DNA of 16,707 nt from Methanimicrococcus sp. (GTDB taxonomy: Archaea > Halobacteriota > Methanosarcinia > Methanosarcinales > Methanosarcinaceae): assembly GCA_009783635.1 (NCBI GenBank), contig WRDC01000018.1, forward strand, positions 1-16,707, in the 5' to 3' direction. The notes under the pieces were generated by a model, which saw nothing but the letters and a program-made list of their open reading frames with translations, was not told where the DNA came from and ran no database searches. Positions 1 to 6,221 of this stretch are shown here, one piece after another; position 1 is the first letter of the stretch, and the number at the start of each line of letters is the position of its first letter. The position numbers were made by a program, and so were the translations under genes.

Positions 1-127
1 GAAAAACGGAAAAACAAATTTTAAAAATTCAAAAATACGAAAATGAGATATACTAAAATTGCGTAATTCGTAATTCTGAATCAACTTTTCAGTTTAACTA
101 TTGAATAGGATAGCAGGGGAAACGACG
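1..127. other. AT-rich upstream region of the response regulator
   Basis: This leading stretch is strongly AT-rich and shows no coding potential I can support. It holds TATA-like runs (TTTTAAAA at 21-28 and GATATACTA near 48-56), either of which might serve the following gene, and a short direct repeat of GTAATTC (65-78). A purine-rich AGGGGA just before 128 can act as ribosome binding site. The upstream neighbour is outside the window. Confidence 0.3.
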
Positions 128-490
128 GTGAAAAAAATTCTTCTCATCGAAGATAATGTTATGAATTGCGAGCTTATCAAAGACATTTTGGTGCTTTGCA
201 ATTATCAGATTACTTCAACAGGGGACGGAGCAGATGCCCTTGTGATCTTGGAGAACGAATCTTTTGATTTGATATTGACAGACATCCATCTGCCGAAAAT
301 GGACGGCGTTGAGTTTATTCATAAATTCAAAGAATCCAAAGGCATCGCGAAAGTTGTCGCAATGACGTCCGACCTGACCACCAAAAGCGGCGAAACGTTT
401 GAAGAAGTCGGATTCCACGGCTACATTCAAAAGCCGTTTAAGGTTTCCGAATTCCGCCAATATATCAAAACCATGCTTGGCGAGTCCTGA
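128..490 (+). CDS. Stand-alone response regulator receiver (CheY-like) protein
   Basis: A single receiver domain of 120 residues with no output domain. Seen directly: the acidic pair E8-D9, the phospho-acceptor Asp52 in TDIHLPKMDG, the switch threonine at T80 (AMTSD) and the conserved lysine K102 in QKPF. It should be phosphorylated by a histidine kinase, which is not in the window. I chose GTG at 128 because AGGGGA lies at proper distance and the domain begins at once with KKILLIEDN; a TTG at 101 would add nine residues of no family resemblance. Only four bases separate its stop from the next gene, so the HEAT-repeat protein may be translationally coupled and may be the partner of the phosphorylated receiver (inference). 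Confidence 0.9.
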   Translation: MKKILLIEDNVMNCELIKDILVLCNYQITSTGDGADALVILENESFDLILTDIHLPKMDGVEFIHKFKESKGIAKVVAMTSDLTTKSGETFEEVGFHGYIQKPFKVSEFRQYIKTMLGES

Positions 491-494
491 AAAT

Positions 495-1445
495 ATGCGT
501 TTGCCGGAAAAATTGGAATTTGTTCAGTCTGTTCAAAATCCGACATCCGAAGACATCTCTTTTTTTATTTCCATTTTGGCCGACCCGAATGAAAATGAAT
601 TCCTTCAGACAGCCGTACTTTTGGCCCTCAAACGCTGCGGCGACGATGCCGTTCAGCCTTTGATATCACTCTTCTTTTCGGAAAAATCTCCGGACCCTGC
701 TTCTCTTGCCTCCTCTTCTCTTGGCCCTGCTTCTCTTGGCCCTGCTTCTCTTGGCCCTGCTTCTCTTGGCCCGGCTTCTCTTGGCCCTGCTTCTCTTGGC
801 TCTGCTTCTCTTGGCTCTGCTTCTCTTGGCTCTGCTTCTCTTGGCTCTGCTTCTCTTGGCCCTGCTTCTCTTGACCCTGCTTTCAAAGTCCGGATTTCTT
901 ATGCCCTTTCCCAAATCCCGAAAACGCCGTCCTCCGTTTTCACCGAATTTTTGTCCGACAGCCACCCGCGCGTCCGCCAAAACGGAGTGATCGGACTGTC
1001 TCTTCAAAATGAAGGGGAATTTGATTTGCTTTTGTTTTCGGTTTTACAAACGGACCCCGATCCCAAAACCGCTTATGAAGCGGCGGAAGCGCTTGAATCC
1101 GGCGGCGACCGAACGCTTCCGTTTTTCAAAACTGTCATTTTGCAGGATTTAAAGCAAAATCCTTATATCAATTCAGAAAAGAAGTCAGAAGCGGTTAATA
1201 AAATACAGCGCGAGCACACCGTTTCCAACGTTTTCAACGTTATCAACGTTTCCGGAAAAACGGAGGAGACCCTCCCCGCTTTTTCAGGGCGTCCGGCGGA
1301 TGACCACGTTCTTTGGAAAATTCTTGAAATTCTCGGAAACACGCAAAACCCGGAATTACTTCCGTATATTGAACCGTATCTCTTTCACGAGAATCCCCGG
1401 ATTAAAAATTTAGCCGAAACGATGATTCAAAACTTTGAAAAATGA
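495..1445 (+). CDS. HEAT-repeat protein with an internal Gly-Pro/Ser-Ala-Ser-Leu tandem insert
   Basis: About 316 residues made of paired helices typical of HEAT/PBS-lyase-like repeats: roughly 35-65, 127-160, 160-190, 195-220 and 270-316, the last reading DHVLWKILEIL then NPELLPYIEPYL. Such proteins are usually protein-binding scaffolds; no catalytic motif is visible. Residues 67-126 are twelve five-residue units (mostly GPASL or GSASL) inserted in the loop between two HEAT units. The start ATG at 495 is four bases after the receiver stop; an upstream in-frame start would overlap that gene heavily and is rejected. The stop at 1443-1445 is 15 bases before the next gene. Function unknown; a link to the receiver is inferred from spacing only. 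Confidence 0.75.
   Translation: MRLPEKLEFVQSVQNPTSEDISFFISILADPNENEFLQTAVLLALKRCGDDAVQPLISLFFSEKSPDPASLASSSLGPASLGPASLGPASLGPASLGPASLGSASLGSASLGSASLGSASLGPASLDPAFKVRISYALSQIPKTPSSVFTEFLSDSHPRVRQNGVIGLSLQNEGEFDLLLFSVLQTDPDPKTAYEAAEALESGGDRTLPFFKTVILQDLKQNPYINSEKKSEAVNKIQREHTVSNVFNVINVSGKTEETLPAFSGRPADDHVLWKILEILGNTQNPELLPYIEPYLFHENPRIKNLAETMIQNFEK
693..872 (+). repeat. 15-bp in-frame tandem repeat, 12 units
   Basis: Ten well-preserved units run from 723 to 872 (GGCCCTGCTTCTCTT or the GGCTCTGCT variant), preceded by two diverged units at 693-722. Order by translation: DPASL, ASSSL, five GPASL, four GSASL, one GPASL. The ten bases GACCCTGCTT occur at 693-702 and again at 873-882, so the array is exactly 180 bp between direct repeats, the mark of slippage or unequal exchange. 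The reading frame stays open in several frames across it, which creates spurious long Leu- and Arg-rich open frames. Confidence 0.95.
1224..1250 (+). repeat. 9-bp in-frame tandem triplication
   Basis: Three units, TCCAACGTT, TTCAACGTT and ATCAACGTT, sit in frame in the HEAT-repeat gene and encode SNV-FNV-INV. This is a second, unrelated slippage product in the same gene. Confidence 0.8.
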
Positions 1446-1460
1446 AACCGAGCGATCCCT

Positions 1461-2285
1461 TTGGAATTCATCAGCCTTTCTTTTATTCTGTTACTCATTG
1501 CCGGCGGCGCCGTTGCCGGTTTATTTGTCGGTCTTCTCGGAATCGGCGGTTCCGTTTTATTGGTCCCGCTTCAATTTTATCTTTTAACAGAGCTCGGCTA
1601 CCCGCCGGATATCGCCATCAAAACCGCCATCGCAACGGCGCTTTTTTTCACGCTGCCGACATCCTTGAACAGCGCTTACAGCCATTCTAAAAGAAACAAC
1701 GTTCTTTGGAAGAAAGCTTTGTTCATGGGCATTTTCGGCTTTCTGTTTTCCTTCATCGGCGCTTCCATTGCCTCTTATTTGAACGCCGCCTATCTTTCCG
1801 TCATATTCGGCGTTGTCGTTCTCGGCGCGTCTTTAAAATTCACTTCCGGCAAAGGCGCCAATGAAGACCCTCAAAAAGCGGCCGGCCACCCCCTGCTTTA
1901 CGCGCTCTGCGGCTCGGTGATGGGACTGATTGCCGGCCTGACGGGAATCGGCGGCGGCTTAATTTTGGTTCCGCTTCTCGTTTTCTGGCTGAACGTGCCG
2001 TTTAGGCAGGCGATCGGAACGTCTTCCGCAACGATCATTCTCACGGCATCCGGAGGCGCTGTCAGCTATGTCATCAACGGTATCGGTGTCATCGGGCTGC
2101 CGCCGTATTCCGTCGGCTATATTAATCTCATTATCTGGATTTCTTTGGTCATTCCCGGCATTTTGTTTGCCGGATTCAGCGCCCGAAACGCGTACCGCGT
2201 CAACCAAAAATATGTTCGGATTTTGTTCTCGGCAATAACGTTTCTGGTCGGTATCGGCATGATACTGAAAGGACTCGGTTTCTAA
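1461..2285 (+). CDS. TauE/SafE family membrane permease (anion/sulfite exporter type)
   Basis: A 274-residue polytopic membrane protein with about eight hydrophobic segments. The two halves carry the same family signature, GLLGIGGSVLLVP at 24-36 and GLTGIGGGLILVP at 159-171, the internal duplication typical of TauE/SafE (formerly DUF81) permeases. Family members export or import sulfonates, sulfite, sulfoacetate and other organic anions; the substrate here cannot be deduced. The start is TTG at 1461, the first usable start after the in-frame stop of the HEAT gene at 1443; the Shine-Dalgarno match before it is weak. It is last in a three-gene (+) run and ends facing glmM. Confidence 0.85.
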   Translation: MEFISLSFILLLIAGGAVAGLFVGLLGIGGSVLLVPLQFYLLTELGYPPDIAIKTAIATALFFTLPTSLNSAYSHSKRNNVLWKKALFMGIFGFLFSFIGASIASYLNAAYLSVIFGVVVLGASLKFTSGKGANEDPQKAAGHPLLYALCGSVMGLIAGLTGIGGGLILVPLLVFWLNVPFRQAIGTSSATIILTASGGAVSYVINGIGVIGLPPYSVGYINLIIWISLVIPGILFAGFSARNAYRVNQKYVRILFSAITFLVGIGMILKGLGF

Positions 2286-2314
2286 AAATCACGGCTTCCG
2301 CTTCGCTTTGGTCA
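2284..2314 (-). repeat. Dispersed intergenic element, copy 1 (diverged)
   Basis: Read on the minus strand this segment (TGACCAAAGCGAAGCG, then GAAGCCGTGATTTTT) matches the element at 6139-6173 over most of its length and the hairpin at 10388-10424 more loosely. It lies just past the stop of the permease gene, between convergent genes. Unlike the other two copies it does not fold into a convincing stem, so it may be a decayed copy. Confidence 0.5.
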
Positions 2315-2326
2315 AATGTTTTCAAC

Positions 2327-2368
2327 CCGACTCGGAGGCTGCGCGCGTTCGCGGGGACGCAAGGGCGT
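2327..2368. other. GC-rich patch of three small palindromes between convergent genes
   Basis: The 143-base gap between the permease and glmM holds a GC-rich island with three short inverted repeats in a row: CCGA-C-TCGG (2327-2335), CGCG-TT-CGCG (2344-2353) and ACGC-AAGG-GCGT (2357-2368). A weaker AAACG/CGTTT pair follows near 2383-2398. These may act in 3' end formation of the two converging transcripts. No coding sequence is supported here. Confidence 0.4.
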
Positions 2369-2428
2369 GAAAGAGACCCATAAACGCTTAATCGTTTCCA
2401 TAAAAAAAGAGAGAGGAAGGAGCATTTT

Positions 2429-3811
2429 TCATTTTGCTTCTTCAACATATTTTCGGCCGATTTTCACATACTTTTCGGCCTCTTCCTTTGATTTCGCTTC
2501 GGCAGCGATACGAATGATCGGTTCCGTTCCGGACGGGCGGATCAGCAACCAGCCGTTTTTAAAATGGAGCTTCAAGCCGTCAATGGTTTCCGCGGATTGA
2601 TAGCCGATTTCTTTTTTGTCACGGACCATTTTTTCTGAAATTTCCGCCATAGCTTTTCCGGCATCCGAATTCTGCAGTTTGATTTTGGTTTTTTCATTGC
2701 AGTAATCCGGAACAGTCTTTTTAAGTTCGGAGGCTTTCATACCGGATTTTGCCAAAAACTCCAAAACAACTGCCGCCGCCATTGCACCATCGCGGCAAGT
2801 CTGATGCCGCGCAAAAATCATGCCGCCGTTTCCTTCGCCGCCGTAAACGGCGTTCACTTCCGCCATTTTGCGGCCGACGTCGACGGAACCAACGGGGGTG
2901 TAATAAATCTGAACTTGCGCATCTTCGGCAATGTCGGTAAAACGCCGTGAGGTCGCAACGGTTGTCACAACCGGTCCTTTTTCTTTTTGAAGGACATATT
3001 TTTCGATTGCCGCCAGCATCACTTCTTCATCAATAAAATCACCGTTTTCATCCATGAAGACGGCGCGGTCGGCATCTCCGTCATGGGCGATTCCTAAATC
3101 CGCGTTTGAATGACGGATCACTGCCGACATTTCCGTTAACGCTTCCGGCAGCGGCTCGGGGTTTCGCCAGGGGAATTTTCCGTCGGGTTGGGCGCCGATC
3201 GATAAAACCCGGCATCCGAGACGGCTCATCAGGTCGGGCAACGTGAGTGACCCGGCGCCGTTTCCGGTGTCGGTGACAACTTTAAACAATCTTTTTTCAA
3301 TTGCTTTTCGGTCCGTTGCTTCCAATATGCCCGCGATGTACTCTTCATTGCAATTTTCATCACGGAGCAAACAGCCGGTTTCCGACCAGTCGGCGGTGTA
3401 AAACTTTTTTGAAAAATAGATGGCTTCGATGGCTTTTTCATCATCTTTTGAAAACTCAATCCCGTCTCCGGCAATCATTTTGATGCCGTTGTATTCTCGG
3501 GGATTGTGAGAAGCCGTAATAACAATTCCGGCGTCCGCGTCCGGATGTTGCTTTATATAATACTGAAGGGCGGGCGTCGGCACAATACCGATGTCTGTGA
3601 CGGCTGCGCCGCAGGAAAGCAGGCCGGAAACGGCGGCGTTTTGAAGCATTTGTCCGGAAATCCGCGTATCCGAACCGATGATGATTTTCGGGGCCGCTCC
3701 TTTTCTTTCCCGGAGAAGTGTGCCTAGACTGCGGGCCAGATCAAGCGCAATCTCGGGTGTCAGTTCTTTATTGGCAATGCCGCGAACCCCGTTTGTACCA
3801 AAAAGCGCCAT
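2429..3811 (-). CDS. glmM: Phosphoglucosamine mutase / phosphomannomutase, archaeal GlmM type
   Basis: A 460-residue member of the alpha-D-phosphohexomutase family, which interconverts glucosamine-6-phosphate and glucosamine-1-phosphate on the way to UDP-GlcNAc. All four domain signatures are present: the phosphoserine loop TASHNP with Ser101, the metal-binding loop DGDADR at 244-249, the sugar-specificity loop GEGNGG at 325-330, and the phosphate-binding loop RPSGTEP at 425-431. The N-terminus MALFGTNGVRG is typical of archaeal GlmM. The ATG has a strong AAGGAGG six bases upstream. It follows the PAC2 gene by 21 bases and is the last gene of the minus-strand run. Substrate preference between glucosamine and mannose phosphates cannot be settled by eye. 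Confidence 0.93.
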   Translation of the reverse strand: MALFGTNGVRGIANKELTPEIALDLARSLGTLLRERKGAAPKIIIGSDTRISGQMLQNAAVSGLLSCGAAVTDIGIVPTPALQYYIKQHPDADAGIVITASHNPREYNGIKMIAGDGIEFSKDDEKAIEAIYFSKKFYTADWSETGCLLRDENCNEEYIAGILEATDRKAIEKRLFKVVTDTGNGAGSLTLPDLMSRLGCRVLSIGAQPDGKFPWRNPEPLPEALTEMSAVIRHSNADLGIAHDGDADRAVFMDENGDFIDEEVMLAAIEKYVLQKEKGPVVTTVATSRRFTDIAEDAQVQIYYTPVGSVDVGRKMAEVNAVYGGEGNGGMIFARHQTCRDGAMAAAVVLEFLAKSGMKASELKKTVPDYCNEKTKIKLQNSDAGKAMAEISEKMVRDKKEIGYQSAETIDGLKLHFKNGWLLIRPSGTEPIIRIAAEAKSKEEAEKYVKIGRKYVEEAK

Positions 3812-3817
3812 GATTTG

Positions 3818-3824
3818 CCTCCTT
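3818..3824 (-). promoter_or_regulatory. Strong Shine-Dalgarno of glmM
   Basis: On the minus strand AAGGAGG stands six bases before the glmM ATG, within the 21-base gap after the PAC2 gene. It fixes the start of glmM. Confidence 0.85.
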
Positions 3825-3832
3825 CTGCCTTT

Positions 3833-4612
3833 TCATCCGAAATAATTCAAATCTTCATCTGTTGCATAGCGGTCGCCGTATTCTTCAAATTCTTCGCCGT
3901 TGACCGAATCTTTGATTTTTTCGACAATTTGTTCCATGTCTTTGATTTTTTCATCCAAAGATGCGAAATCCACTCCGATTTCTAAAATGCCGCATAATTT
4001 TTCAAGCAGCACTTTGGAACTTTGCGGGTCGGCAATGTATCCCGTCGTTGTTCCCATCAAGCAGGCCGCGTCAATGCCGCGGAATTTCGCGAATGCTAAA
4101 ATGAGACCGGACGCGCCGACAATGCCGCCCGGCGGCTCTGACGGGTTAAATTTGATTCCCTTTTCTTTCAGAGACTCTATTATCTCTATATTGTTGACGG
4201 CGCCGATCACATAATTTTCGGCGTTGACCACGCCTGTCGGATAGCCGCCGAGCGTAAAGATGCGCTTCACTTTGAATTGGGAGGCAAATCCGATATAAGT
4301 TTCACATAAACTGTAATGGCCCGCGGGGTCAGTGCTTTGGGAATCGCCGGCTAAAATCAAAATGTCCGTTTTCTCTGTTCTCGCCAAATAAACACGGTTT
4401 CCGACGAGTGTCACCGTGCTGTCCTCTCCGACGATGACCTGCGGCGGGAAATGTTCGGAATAGATTTCAATGATTTTTTGAGCGCCCAGCGCTTCTACCA
4501 GATGATCGGCAACGAATTTGCCGACATGGCCGACGCCGGGCAAGCCGACAATCATCACAGGGTCTTTTAAATCCTCGGCAGCCGGGTCAATGTGGTAAAT
4601 TATTTCATTCAT
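3833..4612 (-). CDS. PAC2-family proteasome assembly chaperone homologue
   Basis: A 259-residue PAC2-domain protein, beginning with a beta-strand and glycine-rich segment (MIVGLPGVGHVGKFVADHL) and carrying the central conserved stretch LGGYPTG and later EPPGGIVGASG and GIDAACLMGTTTGY. Family members include the archaeal chaperones PbaA/PbaB, which bind proteasome alpha subunits, and PAC1/PAC2 in eukaryotes. I place the start at ATG 4612, which has GGAGGT eight bases upstream; a TTG at 4630 would run through that ribosome binding site. The C-terminus is an acidic helix (residues about 205-245) with coiled-coil character. It lies between nop10 and glmM on the same strand, an arrangement with nop10 that is common in archaea. 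Confidence 0.88.
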   Translation of the reverse strand: MNEIIYHIDPAAEDLKDPVMIVGLPGVGHVGKFVADHLVEALGAQKIIEIYSEHFPPQVIVGEDSTVTLVGNRVYLARTEKTDILILAGDSQSTDPAGHYSLCETYIGFASQFKVKRIFTLGGYPTGVVNAENYVIGAVNNIEIIESLKEKGIKFNPSEPPGGIVGASGLILAFAKFRGIDAACLMGTTTGYIADPQSSKVLLEKLCGILEIGVDFASLDEKIKDMEQIVEKIKDSVNGEEFEEYGDRYATDEDLNYFG

Positions 4613-4726
4613 TCGGGAAGACCTCCGCAAGCGGAAACGTTTAACGGGATGCGCTATCCGGATTTAACTGTTCACGCATTTCAATAATAATCTTTAAAAA
4701 CAGTCCTTATATGCCGTCTCTCTTTT

Positions 4727-4909
4727 TTATTTCTTTTGGGTGGAGAGAGAGGCCCGATAGATTCTGCGGTATTTGCCGTATCTGTCTTCGGGGGAATAGG
4801 ATGCCGGCCTCGGGCTTTTACAGAGACCGCCGCAGCCGGGGCACGTTTCAAGCAGCGTGTATCGGCCACAGTCTTTGCATTTTTTAATGCGCTTTCCCAA
4901 CAGAATCAC
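4727..4909 (-). CDS. nop10: H/ACA ribonucleoprotein protein Nop10
   Basis: A 60-residue protein with the archaeal Nop10 pattern: a zinc ribbon with C11, C14, C23 and C26 (CKDCGRYTL then CPGCG), followed by the conserved basic tail SPEDRYGKYRR at 39-49. Nop10 bridges the pseudouridine synthase Cbf5 and guide RNA in the H/ACA particle that modifies rRNA and tRNA. The likely start is GTG at 4909, with TTG at 4900 as alternative; GGGA is the only weak Shine-Dalgarno before GTG. The gene lies 58 bases after aIF2-alpha and about 114 before the PAC2 gene. Its start region is tandemly duplicated (see the repeat at 4891-4942). Confidence 0.92.
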   Translation of the reverse strand: MILLGKRIKKCKDCGRYTLLETCPGCGGLCKSPRPASYSPEDRYGKYRRIYRASLSTQKK

Positions 4910-4942
4910 ATCCGTTTTCCCGACAGAATCATATCCGCTTTC
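4891..4942 (-). repeat. 23-bp tandem duplication over the nop10 start, plus short stutter repeats
   Basis: Positions 4891-4913 and 4914-4936 are adjacent copies differing at three of 23 bases, and the first six bases of a third unit follow. Read on the coding strand, each copy carries (A/G)TGATTCTG. The copy nearer the gene supplies the GTG start; the upstream copy has ATG instead but meets TGA after eight codons. Directly upstream, CTTATG recurs at 4942, 4955 and 4967, the last being the end of the aIF2-alpha gene. Confidence 0.85.
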
Positions 4943-4967
4943 TTATGCTTTTTTCTTATGTTTTTTC

Positions 4968-5765
4968 TTATGCTTTTGCTTCGATGTGGCGGTTGAAGAT
5001 GCCTCCCCCGCCGTTATCCGTAATCGATTTAATGGACGCGGCTGACGCTTTCTTTAAAACAGCTTCCGCTTTTTTGTATTCCGGCGCAACGACTTTGATT
5101 CTGTAACGCGGAGAACCGACATAGGTCACTTCAACGCGCACGTCTTTTTCATCAACGGCGGTCACCGCCGCTTTCAAAGCTTCGCGAATCTGTTCAATAC
5201 CGTCGGGTGCGTTCGTTGTCAGGTCAATGTAGCCGGCGATTTCAACAAATGCGTCTTTAATGTTTTCGCGGGCGACATTGATAATCGCTTCCGTCATTTT
5301 CGGGTTGACGGACATATTTTCAAAAGCCGTTTTTCCGGCGATTGCGGCTTCTTCAAAAGCGGAATAGGCGCTTCCGAATTCGGCGGTGAATTCGTGGTAC
5401 AATGATTCAATATCCGCTTCGGTAAAGCCGACTGTTTCTGCGGCGATCTGAAGCCACTTCTCGGCTTTCTGCTCATTTTTCCAAAGCTGAATTTTTGTTC
5501 TCTTTTGATGCTCGTTGACATCTTTCAATGACAAATCAATGTGACCGCGGGTTTTGTCAATATTTAAGACCTTACAGACGGCTTTTTGGCCTTCGCGGAT
5601 GTAATCGCGGACATATTTGACCCATCCGGCTTTGATTTCGGAAATGTGGATAAATCCTTCTTTATTTTTATATTCTTCAAGTTCGACATAAGCGCCGAAG
5701 TCCGTCACATTTGTGACATTACAAACAACATAATCGCCGATTTCCGGCCAGTCATTACTTTTCAT
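4968..5765 (-). CDS. eif2a: Translation initiation factor aIF2, alpha subunit
   Basis: A 265-residue protein with the three parts of a/eIF2-alpha: an N-terminal S1 RNA-binding domain (about 8-86, PEIGDYVVCNVTNVTDFGAYVEL ending in a RGHIDLSLKDV-like strand), a helical middle domain (about 90-170) and an alpha-beta C-terminal domain that contacts the gamma subunit. The factor helps deliver initiator tRNA to the small ribosomal subunit. The ATG at 5765 is preceded by GAGGGG. The loop equivalent to the eukaryotic Ser51 region (residues 43-55) contains no Ser or Thr. It heads a minus-strand run with nop10, the PAC2 gene and glmM; rpl44e and rps27e, often found upstream in archaea, are absent here. 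Confidence 0.95.
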   Translation of the reverse strand: MKSNDWPEIGDYVVCNVTNVTDFGAYVELEEYKNKEGFIHISEIKAGWVKYVRDYIREGQKAVCKVLNIDKTRGHIDLSLKDVNEHQKRTKIQLWKNEQKAEKWLQIAAETVGFTEADIESLYHEFTAEFGSAYSAFEEAAIAGKTAFENMSVNPKMTEAIINVARENIKDAFVEIAGYIDLTTNAPDGIEQIREALKAAVTAVDEKDVRVEVTYVGSPRYRIKVVAPEYKKAEAVLKKASAASIKSITDNGGGGIFNRHIEAKA

Positions 5766-5887
5766 TTTCGCCCCTCTTTCTTTTGATTCCTTTTCCGGTT
5801 TCAGGCATTTCGGCTGATTCATTTCCCGATTCGAAATGCGATGATTTGATTTGATTGAAAAACACAAAACACTAAGACATTGATAGA

Positions 5888-5895
5888 ATATAAAA
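5888..5895 (-). promoter_or_regulatory. TATA box of the aIF2-alpha operon
   Basis: On the minus strand CTTTTATATTC gives a good archaeal TATA element. A transcript starting about 25 bases downstream would have a leader near 100 bases before the ATG at 5765. The tandem array begins at once on its upstream side. Confidence 0.5.
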
Positions 5896-6091
5896 GGTTC
5901 CCGCTTTAAAATGTTCCTGTTTTAAAGTTCCCGTTTAAGTTCCCGTTTAAGTTCCTGTTTTAAAGTTCCTGTTTTAAAGTTCCTGTTTTAAAGTTCCTGT
6001 TTTAAAGTTTCCATTTAAAAGATTCTCGTTTTAAAAGATTCTCGTTTTAAAAGGTTCCGTTTTAAAAGGTTCCGTTTTAAAAAAGCTTCTG
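5896..6091 (+). repeat. Degenerate tandem array, 12-17 bp units with TTTAAA cores
   Basis: About thirteen units of consensus GTTCC(Y)GTTTTAAA(A). The clearest are four identical 14-bp units GTTCCTGTTTTAAA at 5951-6006, two 12-bp units GTTCCCGTTTAA at 5927-5950, two 16-bp units GATTCTCGTTTTAAAA at 6021-6052, and two GGTTCCGTTTTAAAA units at 6053-6082. Variants are clustered, so sub-types spread by local duplication. The array fills the space between the divergent promoters of aIF2-alpha and the mevalonate genes. Nothing codes for protein between 5766 and 6221. Units are contiguous, without spacers, so this is not CRISPR. Confidence 0.93.
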
Positions 6092-6138
6092 TTATTTATT
6101 TTGACCCGTTTCCCCTATCCAAACCGATGTTTCCGTTT

Positions 6139-6173
6139 AAATTGTGACCGAATCGAAGCGAAGGCCGTAATTT
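6139..6173 (+). repeat. Dispersed hairpin element, copy 2
   Basis: Left arm AAATTGTGACC (6139-6149) faces right arm GGCCGTAATTT (6163-6173) across the loop GAATCGAAGCGAA. Counting two G-U wobbles, ten of eleven positions pair. Loop and right arm closely match the hairpin at 10388-10424. It sits about 20 bases upstream of the TATA box for the next gene. Confidence 0.55.
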
Positions 6174-6190
6174 TTGAAGCAACCTTTTTA

Positions 6191-6198
6191 TTTATATA
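6191..6198 (+). promoter_or_regulatory. TATA box of the mevalonate-pathway operon
   Basis: TTTATATA, centred 27 bases before the ATG at 6222. With the usual archaeal TATA-to-start distance, transcription would begin at or within a few bases of the ATG, implying a leaderless or nearly leaderless transcript, in agreement with the lack of a Shine-Dalgarno there. Confidence 0.6.
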
Positions 6199-6221
6199 TC
6201 GCTTTTTCAGAAGCAGATACT

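Noticed and set aside
666..1007. Long Leu-rich and Arg-rich open frames on both strands across the HEAT gene
   Set aside because: They exist only because a 15-bp repeat without stop codons stays open in all frames; translations are pure low-complexity and have no start context.
2289..2428. Decayed tRNA or structured RNA in the GC-rich gap
   Set aside because: I could not form acceptor, D, anticodon and T arms, and no T-loop consensus is present.
2200..2448. 82-codon minus-strand open frame bridging the permease and glmM ends
   Set aside because: It overlaps the ends of two real genes, has no family features, and lies on a convergent junction with terminator-like structure.
4681..4869. Open frame overlapping nop10 in another frame on the minus strand
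   Set aside because: The nop10 frame has the zinc ribbon and YGKYRR tail; this alternative has no such features.
6174..6221. TTG start adding 16 residues to the UbiD-family protein
   Set aside because: The added stretch covers the TATA box, encodes unlike residues, and the family N-terminus begins at MSFRDFI.
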